The notes beneath the pieces were generated by a model. It worked only from the letters and a program-made list of their open reading frames with translations. It ran no database searches and was not told where the DNA came from. A DNA stretch of 45,697 nucleotides, from positions 1 to 45,697 of the forward strand of contig JAKSOW010000010.1 of NCBI GenBank assembly GCA_024405395.1, in the 5' to 3' direction. The DNA comes from Kiritimatiellia bacterium. GTDB lineage: Bacteria; Verrucomicrobiota; Kiritimatiellia; RFP12; UBA1067. Position numbers and translations under genes: made by a program. Positions 34,188 through 43,488 of the stretch are shown in pieces (the first letter of the stretch is position 1; every line of letters starts with the position of its first letter).

Positions 34188-34219
34188 GTCTCTGCAGTCC
34201 TCGTGTTTTGTACCAATGA

Positions 34220-35260
34220 TCACCGCCCTAGCGCATAGGCGATCCGCGCATCGATCTCCGCCACCTCACGTGGCGAAAGCACGTATTCCTCCGCCACCCA
34301 CTTTCCCTTCACCCGGCGTCGATTGTAGGTGTTGGGGAAGACGCCCAGACGCTTAAGCACCATCAGATGCGGTCCGCGCATGTCTCCGCCGTGGTTCTTA
34401 GTGGGGAAATTGGCGCCGAGGTTGGTCATGATGAGGAACTTGCCGTAGGTCGCGCCCAGTTCGGCATCCGAGGCGTCGCGTCCCTCTGCCGCCAATGCCA
34501 GCATGCGCGCCAACAACCGCGTGTATGCGGGACGCTGGGTGATGCAGCCAATCGTCCCCAACCGCGGCCCCTGATAGAGGAACCCCTGCGCACCCCACCC
34601 TGAAAAGACGCCCTTGATGACAGGCTTGGCCGCCACAAGCTGCGCAATGCGTCCATTCACCTTATCGCCAGGCGATTCCTCCTTCACGTGACCATACACC
34701 AACGGGAACTCCTTCGCCAACTCGATCAGAAGTTCCACCGAAGGCTGCGGGCTCTTGCCGTTATAGGTCTGGATGATGACAGGTTGCGATACGGTGGCAG
34801 CCAGCGCCCGATAGTACCGGCGCATGTCGGCGTCGTCTTTCGCGTCATCAGGCGGACGCGCCAGAATCGCCGTCTCCAGACCATGAGCCTTGGCCGTCTT
34901 CTCCCAAAAAGCAGCCCGCTTCAGCGCCATCGCGCTGTTGGTGCCGCAGCACACCGCCGTCAAACGCGCCGTGACGCCGCCCTTCCGCCAGCGCTGAGCC
35001 AAGGCCGTGAGCCCCTGCTCATACTCACCCAAGGCATCCAGATCGTTGATCTCCCCTGCCGTTGGCCAGATGATGCCTCGCGCGCCATTGCGATCGACAT
35101 ACTCCGCTTCATGCACAAGCGTGTCGACATCCAGTTTCGCCTCGGCCGTATAGGGCGTCACCAAAAGCGGGAAGGCCCCGTAGAGGTGAGCAGTGCTGCC
35201 CACGGCCGACAACAACGGCCCTACTGTCAGCAACAAGATGACAGAAAACGAATAGCGCAT
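34220..35260 (-). CDS. DHDPS/N-acetylneuraminate lyase family aldolase with signal peptide
   Basis: The 346-residue protein starts with a hydrophobic leader (MRYSFSVILLLTVGPLLSAV) before the family start LYGAFPLLVTPYTAEAKLD. The Schiff-base lysine lies in VYGHVKEESPGDKV and the catalytic-type tyrosine in PVIIQTYNGKSPQ; GIIWPTAGEIN replaces the usual GTTGE loop. The family condenses or cleaves pyruvate-containing compounds (dihydrodipicolinate, sialic acid, keto-deoxy sugars) and is normally cytoplasmic. An exported member placed between a heparinase fusion (4 bases away) and a glycosidase fusion (32 bases) suggests action on a released sugar acid. Substrate unknown; a role in lysine synthesis is unlikely given the leader. 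Confidence 0.8.
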   Translation of the reverse strand: MRYSFSVILLLTVGPLLSAVGSTAHLYGAFPLLVTPYTAEAKLDVDTLVHEAEYVDRNGARGIIWPTAGEINDLDALGEYEQGLTALAQRWRKGGVTARLTAVCCGTNSAMALKRAAFWEKTAKAHGLETAILARPPDDAKDDADMRRYYRALAATVSQPVIIQTYNGKSPQPSVELLIELAKEFPLVYGHVKEESPGDKVNGRIAQLVAAKPVIKGVFSGWGAQGFLYQGPRLGTIGCITQRPAYTRLLARMLALAAEGRDASDAELGATYGKFLIMTNLGANFPTKNHGGDMRGPHLMVLKRLGVFPNTYNRRRVKGKWVAEEYVLSPREVAEIDARIAYALGR

Positions 35261-35264
35261 ACGA

Positions 35265-38200
35265 TCACTCCTTTGAAGTGGAACTTAAATCCCCTAGTGG
35301 CGGCACGGATTCACAATAAACCTCACACTGTCCCTTACGCAGCTCCACCACGCGGTCGCCATCACGCAGATGGAGCGTCAGTCTCACGTCCTCCAACGCC
35401 TGCACCGTCACATAGCCGAAACCCGCCCACACCACAGCCCGTCCGACATCGGCTTTGTCGAGATAGCGATGCACACGCGACAAGGCGAGATAATCGTAGA
35501 GCAGTTCGGGACGATACGTCTCCAGGAAGGTTGGATCATAGCTTGAGACGATCTTCTTGAGCGGACAGAATATCTCCGTGGTATCCCCCTGCTTCACGAT
35601 GCGCGGTTCGGGCGAATAGTCAGGGTCCCCCGGAACCCGCAGGAACAGCCGCACCACGCCCGCTTCGGGATGTTCCGCCAGATAACGGCGATATGCCGGC
35701 TCCGATGCCGAAGTCAGCATGAAAATCTGGAATTTTGCGGTTAACCCCCTGCGCAACACGTCTGACATCAGATATTGGCCATACGGCACCCCGCACTCCG
35801 CCACCATCTGACGCACACGCGACACCACGCCCAGTTCCTTGATCGTGCCAGCCCCCACACGCAGCACAGTCTCCTCGTCCAGCACCAGCGCCACTTCTGG
35901 CGCATACGGCACCGCAGAGGAAAGAACCTCCTCCTCCATGCGCTTTGTCTGCGGGATGACCGACCACAGGTCGGCATCGTTCCACCAGCCGCGGCCGTTC
36001 AGGTCCATCCACCAGCAACCAATGCCTCGAATCACTTCCCGAGTCGTGTCACGGGCCAGCACGTCCATCGTCTTCTGCTTCGTCTGCAGGCAGAGTCCAG
36101 GCCCCGAATCGGCCATTGACGGCTTGGCGAGATACGTGCGGGCGTCGTTCTCGTCAAACCACATCACCCCATGACGCGCCACCGACTCCGGTGCGCCCAT
36201 ATTCATCGAGGTGCCCAACCACCCGCGGTTGATGTAGGAAATCGGCGCGCACATGATGTCAAAGTCACCGGCGTTGCGGTCCAGCAGACGCTGCACGGCG
36301 AAATGCCCTGTCTGGGCGGGACCAGGAGAGCAGAAGGCGAAATCATACACATAACCGTAGAACGAGAACACAAGCTTGCGGCCCTGCGTCATGGTACGGC
36401 ACAGATGGAAAATCTCGCCCAGGAAGTCCGACATTTCCTCCTGCAGAAAGCGATTGAAGTCCAATACGTCCGCCTGCCGCACAGGATCAAGATAAACGGA
36501 ATTGGCCGCCATCTCCCGACGATGCGCCGGCGTCGGCACAGTCGTCGTTTCCCAATTCGGACGCCTATTCGCCTTAAGCCAGGCCCGCCAGGCCGTCTCC
36601 GTGGCCGCGTCATACCCCGTGAGTGTGCGCTGCGACTCCTGATAGAACCACTCGCTGGTGCTTTGGCCCACGGGCTGCACGCCGGCGAAATTCCGCGGAT
36701 AGCGCGCCATCATATGCGCAAGGAAACGCCTTAGGTAGGCCAGGGCATCATCCCGATAGACGCGCGAAGACACACTCGCCATGCGCAAGGCGCGCCCATC
36801 CTCGGTCTTCATCCGCGCCTCAGGGTGTGCCGCCAGCCACCACGGCGGCGCATCCAGCGTCACACGCGGAATGAGCTGAATGTCCGGGTTGGCTTGAACG
36901 GCCCGATCGAAAACCGCATCCGTCCACCGCCAATCGTCGCCTTCCGGCGTGCGGCTGGGTGGCACAAAGCACACCACGCAATTGACGCCAACCTCTGCAG
37001 CCTTGCGGATTGTCGCCTCACCCGGCGACACACCCAGGGGAATCGAAGAATAACGGCTTCCATCCGCGCTTACCTTGTACAGCGTGGGCTGGATGGCATC
37101 AACTACCGCGCTGCGCGTCTCATAGGACAGCACGTATTTCACGCCCTCCTGGAAGGACATGAATTTGCACACCAGAATGTAGTCAGGCGGACGCTTCACG
37201 CTTGTCCAAGGCGAAAGCGTGGCCTGCCAGACGCCATCCTGCACGCGCCACGGGAATGGACTGGGCCTCGGCACGACGCTCCATACCTTGGCAAAGGCCT
37301 GCGTGGAGGCGAAAGACCCATCCAGAATCGTCGGGAAAGGTTTGCCGTCCGCCCGACGAATCGCGACGTTCCGCAGTTCGACAGTCCCCGTCGTGCGCGG
37401 CTGCGGAAACCGAAAATGGACATGCGTGCGATCAAGGTCCATTGGCACCGTGAACGGGAGTTCGGTGCGCGTCCAGACATTCGTCACCGGCGTGGGCCCC
37501 GTCCCAAAACCCGCATAGCAGAAACGCGGACGCGTCACCTTGCCGTTATGGAAAAGGCGTGGCCCGCCCGATGTCTGCCGCACCCGCAGCTCAGACCCGG
37601 CAACCGGACGCAACACCGTCACAAACCGATGGTCACGCACCGGCGCCGGCGCCCGAACAGACACCGTCGTGGCCGGGTGATTGGCCTTGTCGTTGCGCCC
37701 GATATACCAGCCGGAAAGCCGGGGCTTCGTCTGGCCTACCACTGTGGACGCAGTACCGCCCTCTTTCACCTCCAACGCCAGATTCCAGGTACGCCCATAG
37801 TAGGCGTCCAGATGGCGACCGGCGGCGGAAAGGACGGTGTTGGTGGTGTCGAGGTGGAAAAGCAGTTCATAGTCGTGAGCCTTGCCGTCCAAAGAGGTGA
37901 TGGTGTCAGTGACGATGAACGTCTCGTTCGTCTTGTCGAAGACGATCTCGCGCACATGCCGCACGGGGCGCAGTCCCTTTGGCCCATACTCTTGATCATA
38001 CTCGCCGCGCGCGTAGTCCCGCTCTGCGGTCGTCGTCCATCCCGCATCAATGGGTGCGGTCACGGCCCGCGGTGCCTTGCGCTGCTGGGCCTGGCCGTCC
38101 ACGATCAATGTGTTGTGGTCGTAACCCGAACGGCCATAGGTGCGCTCGTCCGAGAATTCGTACTGGCCACCGCCATCGTCGAACACCAGCTCCTGATCCC

Positions 38201-39323
38201 CCTTCCAGAGCGTGAAGGACAGTTTGTCCTGATGGATGTGCGCCATGCCGAGCGGCCCCACGTCAAAGGCAAGATAGGCGGCATCCTTCGTCCAACCCGT
38301 CCGCATCACGGCAAACCCGGCCCAGGGCAGGAAGCGCGAAGCCGTGGCGCCGGCAGGTGGCATTCCTTCGCGCCCTTCTGTGGCGCCCCAGAGGAAATCC
38401 TGCCGTGCCGGGAAGAAGGGTCTCCCTGCCGCCAGCGCGCGCGAGGTGGAGATCGTGTAGCAGTCGTTGAAGCGCGGCTGGACAAAGGCCGGCGTGGCCA
38501 TGGCAAGAAAACCCTCGTAGCCCCGCTCCAGCGCCGTCAGCATGGAGGCGGGAATCTCATCGGCAAACCCCTTCTCGTGGGCCAGACGCAGCACCGGCAG
38601 AGCCGTCCAGAACGCCACCGACTGGTAGTCGGGCGACAGCTCATTGTGGATGCCGTCCGGCAGCATCTGCGCCGAGAAAGCCTCGGCGAACACCCGAAAG
38701 GCCTCGTGGCGAATCTCCGCCGACTCGGGGAATTCGGGATGGTTGCAGGCGAACGTGAATGCACCCGTCATCTCCATCAGCATCCAGTTGCCGCGCGTTC
38801 GGTGGCGGATGAGGTGGTTGGCCTGCGCCCGCATGGAGGCGACGAAACGACGGCGCAGATCATCCGTAAAGGCGGGCGACGCGCGGAAGGCCACCTCGGC
38901 GCCTGGCCAGGAGCTCATGAGGCGGATGCCCTCCTCGATCGTGCGGAAAAGCGAACCTATGCCGTTATAGCCGTTTTCGGGCGGCACTCCCTCCTTCGTC
39001 TGCGCCAGCCAATCCGTCAATTGGCGCACGAACGCCTGCGCGTACTTCTCGTCCTTTGTGGCCGTGTAGGCCCCGGCCAGATCGTTCCAGAACCCCATGC
39101 GGTTGAGCTGCCAGGTCCATTCGGGATTGAAGTGCGCCGTGTTCGTGGTGGGATTGAATGACCAGTCGATGCGGTTGGAGGGGAAGTGCCAGGGAATCGA
39201 CACCTGGGAGATGCGTCCCTCGACGATGCGGTCAGCCTTTGCATGAGCAGCCTTTCCGGCAGACGCCGCCCAAGCCGACAAGGTCATCAGGGCCGTCAAG
39301 GCCAACAATGTCGTCCTCGCCAT
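35265..39323 (-). CDS. Secreted fusion: heparinase II/III-type lyase plus GH42-like domain (1352 aa)
   Basis: A signal peptide (TTLLALTALMTLSAWAASAG) is followed by a helical lyase domain (FNPEWTWQLNRMGFWNDLA, HRTRGNWMLMEMTGAF, NELSPDYQSVAFW). The heparinase II/III beta domain carries AHIHQDKLSFTLWKGD near residue 358 and YGRSGYDHNTLIVDG. From about residue 740 a second enzyme-like unit begins: GVSPGEATIRKAAEVGVNCVV, PRVTLDAPPWWLAAHPEARM, FAGVQPVGQSTSEWFYQ and a late Rossmann-like part (FQIFMLTSASEPAYRRYL), resembling GH42. E in TSEWFYQ could be an acid/base. The separate GH42-like gene at 10235-13039 shares this plan. One chain could thus cut a uronate polymer and remove a neutral sugar. Confidence 0.82.
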   Translation of the reverse strand: MARTTLLALTALMTLSAWAASAGKAAHAKADRIVEGRISQVSIPWHFPSNRIDWSFNPTTNTAHFNPEWTWQLNRMGFWNDLAGAYTATKDEKYAQAFVRQLTDWLAQTKEGVPPENGYNGIGSLFRTIEEGIRLMSSWPGAEVAFRASPAFTDDLRRRFVASMRAQANHLIRHRTRGNWMLMEMTGAFTFACNHPEFPESAEIRHEAFRVFAEAFSAQMLPDGIHNELSPDYQSVAFWTALPVLRLAHEKGFADEIPASMLTALERGYEGFLAMATPAFVQPRFNDCYTISTSRALAAGRPFFPARQDFLWGATEGREGMPPAGATASRFLPWAGFAVMRTGWTKDAAYLAFDVGPLGMAHIHQDKLSFTLWKGDQELVFDDGGGQYEFSDERTYGRSGYDHNTLIVDGQAQQRKAPRAVTAPIDAGWTTTAERDYARGEYDQEYGPKGLRPVRHVREIVFDKTNETFIVTDTITSLDGKAHDYELLFHLDTTNTVLSAAGRHLDAYYGRTWNLALEVKEGGTASTVVGQTKPRLSGWYIGRNDKANHPATTVSVRAPAPVRDHRFVTVLRPVAGSELRVRQTSGGPRLFHNGKVTRPRFCYAGFGTGPTPVTNVWTRTELPFTVPMDLDRTHVHFRFPQPRTTGTVELRNVAIRRADGKPFPTILDGSFASTQAFAKVWSVVPRPSPFPWRVQDGVWQATLSPWTSVKRPPDYILVCKFMSFQEGVKYVLSYETRSAVVDAIQPTLYKVSADGSRYSSIPLGVSPGEATIRKAAEVGVNCVVCFVPPSRTPEGDDWRWTDAVFDRAVQANPDIQLIPRVTLDAPPWWLAAHPEARMKTEDGRALRMASVSSRVYRDDALAYLRRFLAHMMARYPRNFAGVQPVGQSTSEWFYQESQRTLTGYDAATETAWRAWLKANRRPNWETTTVPTPAHRREMAANSVYLDPVRQADVLDFNRFLQEEMSDFLGEIFHLCRTMTQGRKLVFSFYGYVYDFAFCSPGPAQTGHFAVQRLLDRNAGDFDIMCAPISYINRGWLGTSMNMGAPESVARHGVMWFDENDARTYLAKPSMADSGPGLCLQTKQKTMDVLARDTTREVIRGIGCWWMDLNGRGWWNDADLWSVIPQTKRMEEEVLSSAVPYAPEVALVLDEETVLRVGAGTIKELGVVSRVRQMVAECGVPYGQYLMSDVLRRGLTAKFQIFMLTSASEPAYRRYLAEHPEAGVVRLFLRVPGDPDYSPEPRIVKQGDTTEIFCPLKKIVSSYDPTFLETYRPELLYDYLALSRVHRYLDKADVGRAVVWAGFGYVTVQALEDVRLTLHLRDGDRVVELRKGQCEVYCESVPPLGDLSSTSKE

Positions 39324-39344
39324 GGAAAACCTTTCCTCTCGGAG

Positions 39345-40331
39345 TTACGGCAGCACCAGGGTCGCCGACACCGGGAAATGGTCAGAAGGATAAAGATTCT
39401 GCCCGGGGCGCGGATCACCATGTGTCGCATATTCCAGGACACGCGTGCCGGGCGACACGTAGATGTAGTCGATGCGCGGCCCGGAACACTTCTCATAGAA
39501 ACGCTGGGCGGGGGTGGCCGTTCCCGCCTTGACGGCGGCGGCTGTCCCGGAGATGAGGTTATTGGGCAAATTGCGCGTCTCGATCGGCAGCGCGAGGGCT
39601 TCCGTCGTGGAAACCTCGGGCGCCACCCACCGCCAGCCATTCCAGGTACGCCAAGGGCCGGTGGCCGGCTTCTCCGACAGATAGAGTGCGTTGTCGAGCA
39701 GGTTCATCACGCTTTTGGCCGGCGTCTCGATTTCGGCGCAGTTGTGGTCGCCCGTGAAGACGATGGGCGCCCCTGCACCGAATTCCTTCATCCGCGCAAT
39801 GATCAGCTGCATGCCCTTCTCGCGCGCCAACTCGGACCGGTGATCCGTATGCGTATTGGCGAAGCAGAAGCGCTTGCCCGTTTGGCGGTCAGTCAGCACC
39901 AGATACGAACACACCCGCGTGCAGGCCGTCTTCCAACTCTTGGAGGCTGGCACCTCGGGCGTTTCCGACAGCCAGAATGTGCCGCACCTCTCCGCCGTGA
40001 AGCGGCTCTTGCGGTAGAACACCGGCGAGGCCTCGCCCGACTTGCGGTCCGCTTCGCGGTGATCACCCACGAAAGCGTACTCCGGCAGCTGTTCGCGCAG
40101 ATATTGCGCCTGATCTGGACACACCTCCTGAAGTCCGAAGGCGTCAAGGTCCATTTTGCGGATGAGCTGCACCATATCCGCCTTGCGCGCGTCCCAGGCA
40201 TTGGCCGTATTGCGGTCGCCGGGCGACAGACGGATGTTGTACGTGCCCACGCGAATGGGTGCCGTGGGCGGCAGACAGACACAACCCGCCAGCAAGACCA
40301 AGAAGAGACTCCAGGCCAAGATTCGCTTCAT
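39345..40331 (-). CDS. Lipoprotein of the endonuclease/exonuclease/phosphatase family
   Basis: The 328-residue protein begins MKRILAWSLFLVLLAGC, a lipobox with the cysteine at residue 17, so it is probably an outer-membrane or periplasmic lipoprotein. The EEP fold motifs follow in order: VGTYNIRL, AFGLQEV with the metal-binding Glu, FANTHTDH, VFTGDHN, RIDYIYVS and YPSDHFPVSATL with the Asp-His pair. Members include DNases, sphingomyelinases and phosphodiesterases; the substrate here cannot be decided. It lies 27 bases after the KamA-like gene and 21 bases before the heparinase fusion. Confidence 0.87.
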   Translation of the reverse strand: MKRILAWSLFLVLLAGCVCLPPTAPIRVGTYNIRLSPGDRNTANAWDARKADMVQLIRKMDLDAFGLQEVCPDQAQYLREQLPEYAFVGDHREADRKSGEASPVFYRKSRFTAERCGTFWLSETPEVPASKSWKTACTRVCSYLVLTDRQTGKRFCFANTHTDHRSELAREKGMQLIIARMKEFGAGAPIVFTGDHNCAEIETPAKSVMNLLDNALYLSEKPATGPWRTWNGWRWVAPEVSTTEALALPIETRNLPNNLISGTAAAVKAGTATPAQRFYEKCSGPRIDYIYVSPGTRVLEYATHGDPRPGQNLYPSDHFPVSATLVLP

Positions 40332-40358
40332 CCGTCATTCCCCCTTTATGTATTTTGG

Positions 40359-41255
40359 TCAGGCCAATTCAGAGATCGGCGTCTTCCGTCGTGCGCCCGG
40401 CAAGTCGGCCACAAAACGCGGCAACGCCAGCCCGCCGATGCGCTCGGCACATTCGCGTTCGATGGCGATGGCCTTCTCCAGCGGCACACGGAAATGGGAA
40501 ATGCCCTGGATGGGATCGCACTGAAAGACATAGTAGGGCCGCACACGAGCCCGCTGCAGTGCCCGAAAGAGCGCGAGCATCGCCTCGGTGGAGTCGTTGA
40601 CGCCCTTGAGCAGCACGGTCTGGCAGGACACGGGGATGCCCGCATTAACCAGATGCGCACACGCCTGCTCGGCCTGAGGCGTCAGTTCGCCTGCGCAGTT
40701 GAACTGCGTATTAACCCACACCTTGCCGCTGGCGGCGAGACGGTGCGCCAACTCCGGCGTCACACGGCCTGGATTCGTGCAGGGCGCCCGTGTGCATAGG
40801 CGCACCACCTCTATCTGGGGCAACGCCGCAAAGGCATCCACGAAGCGCAGCACCTCGTCATCCGGCAGGACGAGCGGATCGCCACCCGAAAGCAGCACAT
40901 CGCGCACCTCAGGATGTCCCTCAATGTAGGCTACGCAGGCCGCCAGCTCCTCATCGCCCCGCACCACTTCGGCATTCGCCAGCAGCCCCTTGCGCGTGCA
41001 GTGGCGGCAGTTCATGAAGCAGCTGTCGGAGGTCATCACCAGCACGCGATCGGGGAACCGCTGCTTGAGGCCATGACAACCGGCCGCCTCTTCCTCTTCG
41101 CCGAAGGGGTCTGGGCCGTACTCGTCCGCCTCATCCAGCTCACGAGCGTCAAACTCCACCTGCCGGCGGAATTCCGGACACTTCACCGCCAGCGCGCGCG
41201 CATAGTCGCAGGCATGGACGGGATGGAGCAAATCGGGGGGCGGCAGTACGTTCAT
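40359..41255 (-). CDS. KamA/EpmB-like radical SAM aminomutase family protein
   Basis: The 298-residue protein has the radical SAM cluster motif CFMNCRHC, LLSGGDPLVLPDDEV, and VRLCTRAPCTNPGRVTPEL. The PLP-binding lysine is probably K291 in ARRKTPI close to the C-terminus. It is shorter than lysine 2,3-aminomutase (about 416) and nearer in length and ending to EpmB, which beta-lysylates elongation factor P together with EpmA. No epmA or efp gene is in the window, so EpmB versus free lysine aminomutase stays open. ATGA overlap with the fmt stop indicates coupling to fmt, a translation gene, which mildly favours a role in translation. Confidence 0.8.
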   Translation of the reverse strand: MNVLPPPDLLHPVHACDYARALAVKCPEFRRQVEFDARELDEADEYGPDPFGEEEEAAGCHGLKQRFPDRVLVMTSDSCFMNCRHCTRKGLLANAEVVRGDEELAACVAYIEGHPEVRDVLLSGGDPLVLPDDEVLRFVDAFAALPQIEVVRLCTRAPCTNPGRVTPELAHRLAASGKVWVNTQFNCAGELTPQAEQACAHLVNAGIPVSCQTVLLKGVNDSTEAMLALFRALQRARVRPYYVFQCDPIQGISHFRVPLEKAIAIERECAERIGGLALPRFVADLPGARRKTPISELA

Positions 41256-42229
41256 TTCGAGAGGAGCATGTCTTCAAGAGGTTTCAGCGGACGTCCCCGC
41301 AGGAAAGCGCCGCCATCCATCATGCGTGAGCCTTCGGGCTTGAGCGCCGTCAAGAGCAACGCCGTGTCGGCCGTGCGCACCACGGGGCCGCGCGATGTCA
41401 CCGCAATCACCGTACCCGGCAATTCGCAGCGGCTGGCGGCATCCAGCTTGGCGAATTCGGCGCCCAGGATCACCAGGCGCCCCGAATCCTTCTTGCGGAA
41501 ACGCGTCGGCACGAAGGTGTAGCACCCGGGCCAGGGCGTGAAGGCACGAATGCGCCGCTCGATGACCACAGAAGGCTGATTCCAGTCGATGAGGCCATCC
41601 GTCTTGCGGAACTTGTGGGCGAAGGTGGCCTCTTCCTCAACCTGCTCCACGGGCGGCGGCAACTGCTTCGCCGACATGAGCTTCAGGGCCTTGGCGAGAT
41701 TGACGCCGCCCGAAATCGCGAGGCGGTCCATCAGAGACTCGCCCGTATCGTCCTGATAAATGGGCTCGTACGCCTGCAGCAGAATGGGTCCGTCATCCAT
41801 GCCAAGCCCCATGCGCATCACCGTCACGCCCGTCATCTTCTCGCCTGCGGCAATGGCCGATGCGACCGGGGAAGCCCCCCGATACTTCGGCAACAGCGAG
41901 AAATGGCAGTTCACGCAACCGCAAGGCGGCAGATTCAGCAGCTCCTCCTTGAGGAACTGGCCAAAGGCCACCACCACCACCACGTCCGGCTTCTTCGCGC
42001 GGATCCAGGCGAGCGCCTCTGGGGTGTTGACGTTCTCCGGGGTGATGCACTCAAGAATGTTGCGCTCCGCCGCATAGGCGCGGCAGGGACACGGCGTCAA
42101 AGCCTTGCCGCGACCGGCTGGGCGGTCGGGCTGGGTGACGAGCCCCACCACCTGCAGGCCCGGCAGACGCAGGATCGCCCGCAGGCAAGTGGCGGAGGCC
42201 GCCGAAGAACCCATGAAGACTATTCGCAT
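41252..42229 (-). CDS. fmt: Methionyl-tRNA formyltransferase
   Basis: Fmt formylates initiator methionyl-tRNA from 10-formyl-tetrahydrofolate. The 325-residue protein starts MRIVFMGSSAASATCLRA and has VTQPDRPAGRGK, the catalytic segment NCHFSLLPKYRGASPV (Asn and His) and GMDDGPILLQ with the active-site Asp. The C-terminal tRNA-binding domain follows (RRIRAFTPWPGCYT, SGRLVILGAEF). Small deviations from the consensus, such as DDGPI for DTGPM, are conservative. It lies 27 bases after the kinase gene and overlaps the KamA-like gene by 4 bases. No def (peptide deformylase) gene, its frequent partner, is next to it. Confidence 0.95.
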   Translation of the reverse strand: MRIVFMGSSAASATCLRAILRLPGLQVVGLVTQPDRPAGRGKALTPCPCRAYAAERNILECITPENVNTPEALAWIRAKKPDVVVVVAFGQFLKEELLNLPPCGCVNCHFSLLPKYRGASPVASAIAAGEKMTGVTVMRMGLGMDDGPILLQAYEPIYQDDTGESLMDRLAISGGVNLAKALKLMSAKQLPPPVEQVEEEATFAHKFRKTDGLIDWNQPSVVIERRIRAFTPWPGCYTFVPTRFRKKDSGRLVILGAEFAKLDAASRCELPGTVIAVTSRGPVVRTADTALLLTALKPEGSRMMDGGAFLRGRPLKPLEDMLLSK

Positions 42230-42256
42230 AAGCTACGCGCAATCCTTTCGTCCGAC

Positions 42257-43303
42257 TCACTTGCCGGCCACGGCACGCACGATGGCCTCATAGTCGGCGG
42301 CCTGATCTTCCATCGACTTCACCATCTTCAGCTGCGTACGGCAGCGCACGAGGTTGTGGTCCGCATAGGCCGTGTGGAAGTAGGTGTCGCCCGCCAGATA
42401 GTCCGTGAGGAAGCGGATGCCGATCGTCAGCGTGATGAGGCGGCCGGAGAACGCCAGATTGGCGAGCTCGGCCTCGTTGAGGAACTTGGCCTTGTCGAGG
42501 TAGCCGCGCACGAGCTGCTCAAAGTACTCCTTGCGCGAAAACACCTTGGAGAGATCCTTCTCGTCCTCGGCGGCATTCGCCGTGGAGGTGCGCACCATGT
42601 CGCCGAAGTCGTAGAGCGCGCAGCCGGGCATCGTGGTGTCGAGGTCGATCACGTAGGTGCCTTCTCCCGTCACGTCGTCGAGCATCACGTTGTTGATCTT
42701 CGTGTCGTTGTGCGTAATGCGCTCGGGGATGTCGCCGGCGGCCATGAGATTGACGATGCGGGCGGCCTCCTCGCGGCGGACGTCGACGAAATCAAGCTCG
42801 GCGCGGCAGGTGGCGGCACGGCCCTTCACGTCGGCCTTCAACGCCGCATCCAGCTGCCCCAGACGCGAAACGGTGTTGTGGAAATTGGGGATGATGTCCG
42901 CCAGGCGCGGCGCCGGCAGGTCGGCAAGCGCGTTCTGGAAATTGGCGAAGGCGTTCGCGGCCTTGTAGGCCTGGCTCGCTTCGGTGATGAGGTCAACCGT
43001 GCGCGCGCCGGTGATGAAGGCGTAGAGGCGCCACGGCTTCGCGTAGGCGACGACCTCAAGCGACTTGCCGCCTTTGGCGCGGATGTGTTCCGTCACGCGC
43101 GTGATGTTCGACATCACGGTGTCGGGGTCGAAGATGTCGGTGTTGATGCGCTGAAGAATGAAAGAGATGCCACGCGAGGTGTCCACCTTGAAGGTGTCGT
43201 TGATGTGCCCGCTACCGTAGCGCTCGGCAGCCACCACGTCCGTAACGCCCATGCCCGCGAGCACGGCCTTGAGTTCATCCTGCGTATAGGTTCTGTTCGA
43301 CAT
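42257..43303 (-). CDS. Aminoglycoside phosphotransferase-fold sugar kinase, NahK-like
   Basis: The 348-residue protein (from ATG 43303, with AAGGAGA nine bases upstream) has the APH kinase core THNDTKINNVMLDD near residue 198 and YVIDLDTTMPGCALYDFGDMVR. These segments are close to N-acetylhexosamine 1-kinase of bifidobacteria, which phosphorylates GlcNAc and GalNAc at C1 in host-glycan salvage. The early GSGHINDTFKVD is the usual ATP-binding start of this subgroup. It is the first gene of the minus-strand run and has its own strong promoter. An upstream in-frame start at 43366 would lie upstream of the -10 box and is rejected. Confidence 0.83.
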   Translation of the reverse strand: MSNRTYTQDELKAVLAGMGVTDVVAAERYGSGHINDTFKVDTSRGISFILQRINTDIFDPDTVMSNITRVTEHIRAKGGKSLEVVAYAKPWRLYAFITGARTVDLITEASQAYKAANAFANFQNALADLPAPRLADIIPNFHNTVSRLGQLDAALKADVKGRAATCRAELDFVDVRREEAARIVNLMAAGDIPERITHNDTKINNVMLDDVTGEGTYVIDLDTTMPGCALYDFGDMVRTSTANAAEDEKDLSKVFSRKEYFEQLVRGYLDKAKFLNEAELANLAFSGRLITLTIGIRFLTDYLAGDTYFHTAYADHNLVRCRTQLKMVKSMEDQAADYEAIVRAVAGK

Positions 43304-43337
43304 GTTTCCGTCTCCTTGAAAATCGCTTTGGGTGAAG

Positions 43338-43366
43338 ATTATAGCATAAAAAAGGCATTGTGGCAA
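43338..43366 (-). promoter_or_regulatory. Strong promoter of the NahK-like kinase operon
   Basis: On the minus strand TTGCCA (43366-43361), 17 bases and TATAAT (43343-43338), with TGC before the -10 as an extended element. Transcription should start near 43331, leaving a leader of about 28 bases before ATG 43303. It can serve all seven genes down to 28368, which are separated by 32 bases at most. Confidence 0.8.
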
Positions 43367-43445
43367 AGTTCTGGATTCGCAGAGTCAAGCGAAAACCACA
43401 AAAGCTCCACCATCGCAGATAAATTTCGCCAAAATCTTCCGCCAC

Positions 43446-43475
43446 TTGCCAGAGAGCTTGGAAAGATGATATAAT
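43446..43475 (+). promoter_or_regulatory. Promoter of the histidine kinase gene, almost touching its start
   Basis: TTGCCA (43446-43451), an 18-base spacer and TATAAT (43470-43475). The -10 overlaps an ATG at 43474, so that codon cannot be the start. Transcription is expected at about 43482, 5 to 7 bases before ATG 43489, which would make the message nearly leaderless. Confidence 0.65.
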
Positions 43476-43488
43476 GGGCGCACAAGAC

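Noticed and set aside
36825..39161. 778-codon open frame on the plus strand
   Set aside because: Antisense shadow of the heparinase-GH42-like fusion gene, whose motifs are unambiguous.
41615..43474. 619-codon open frame on the plus strand
   Set aside because: Antisense to fmt and the NahK-like kinase, and it crosses the kinase promoter.
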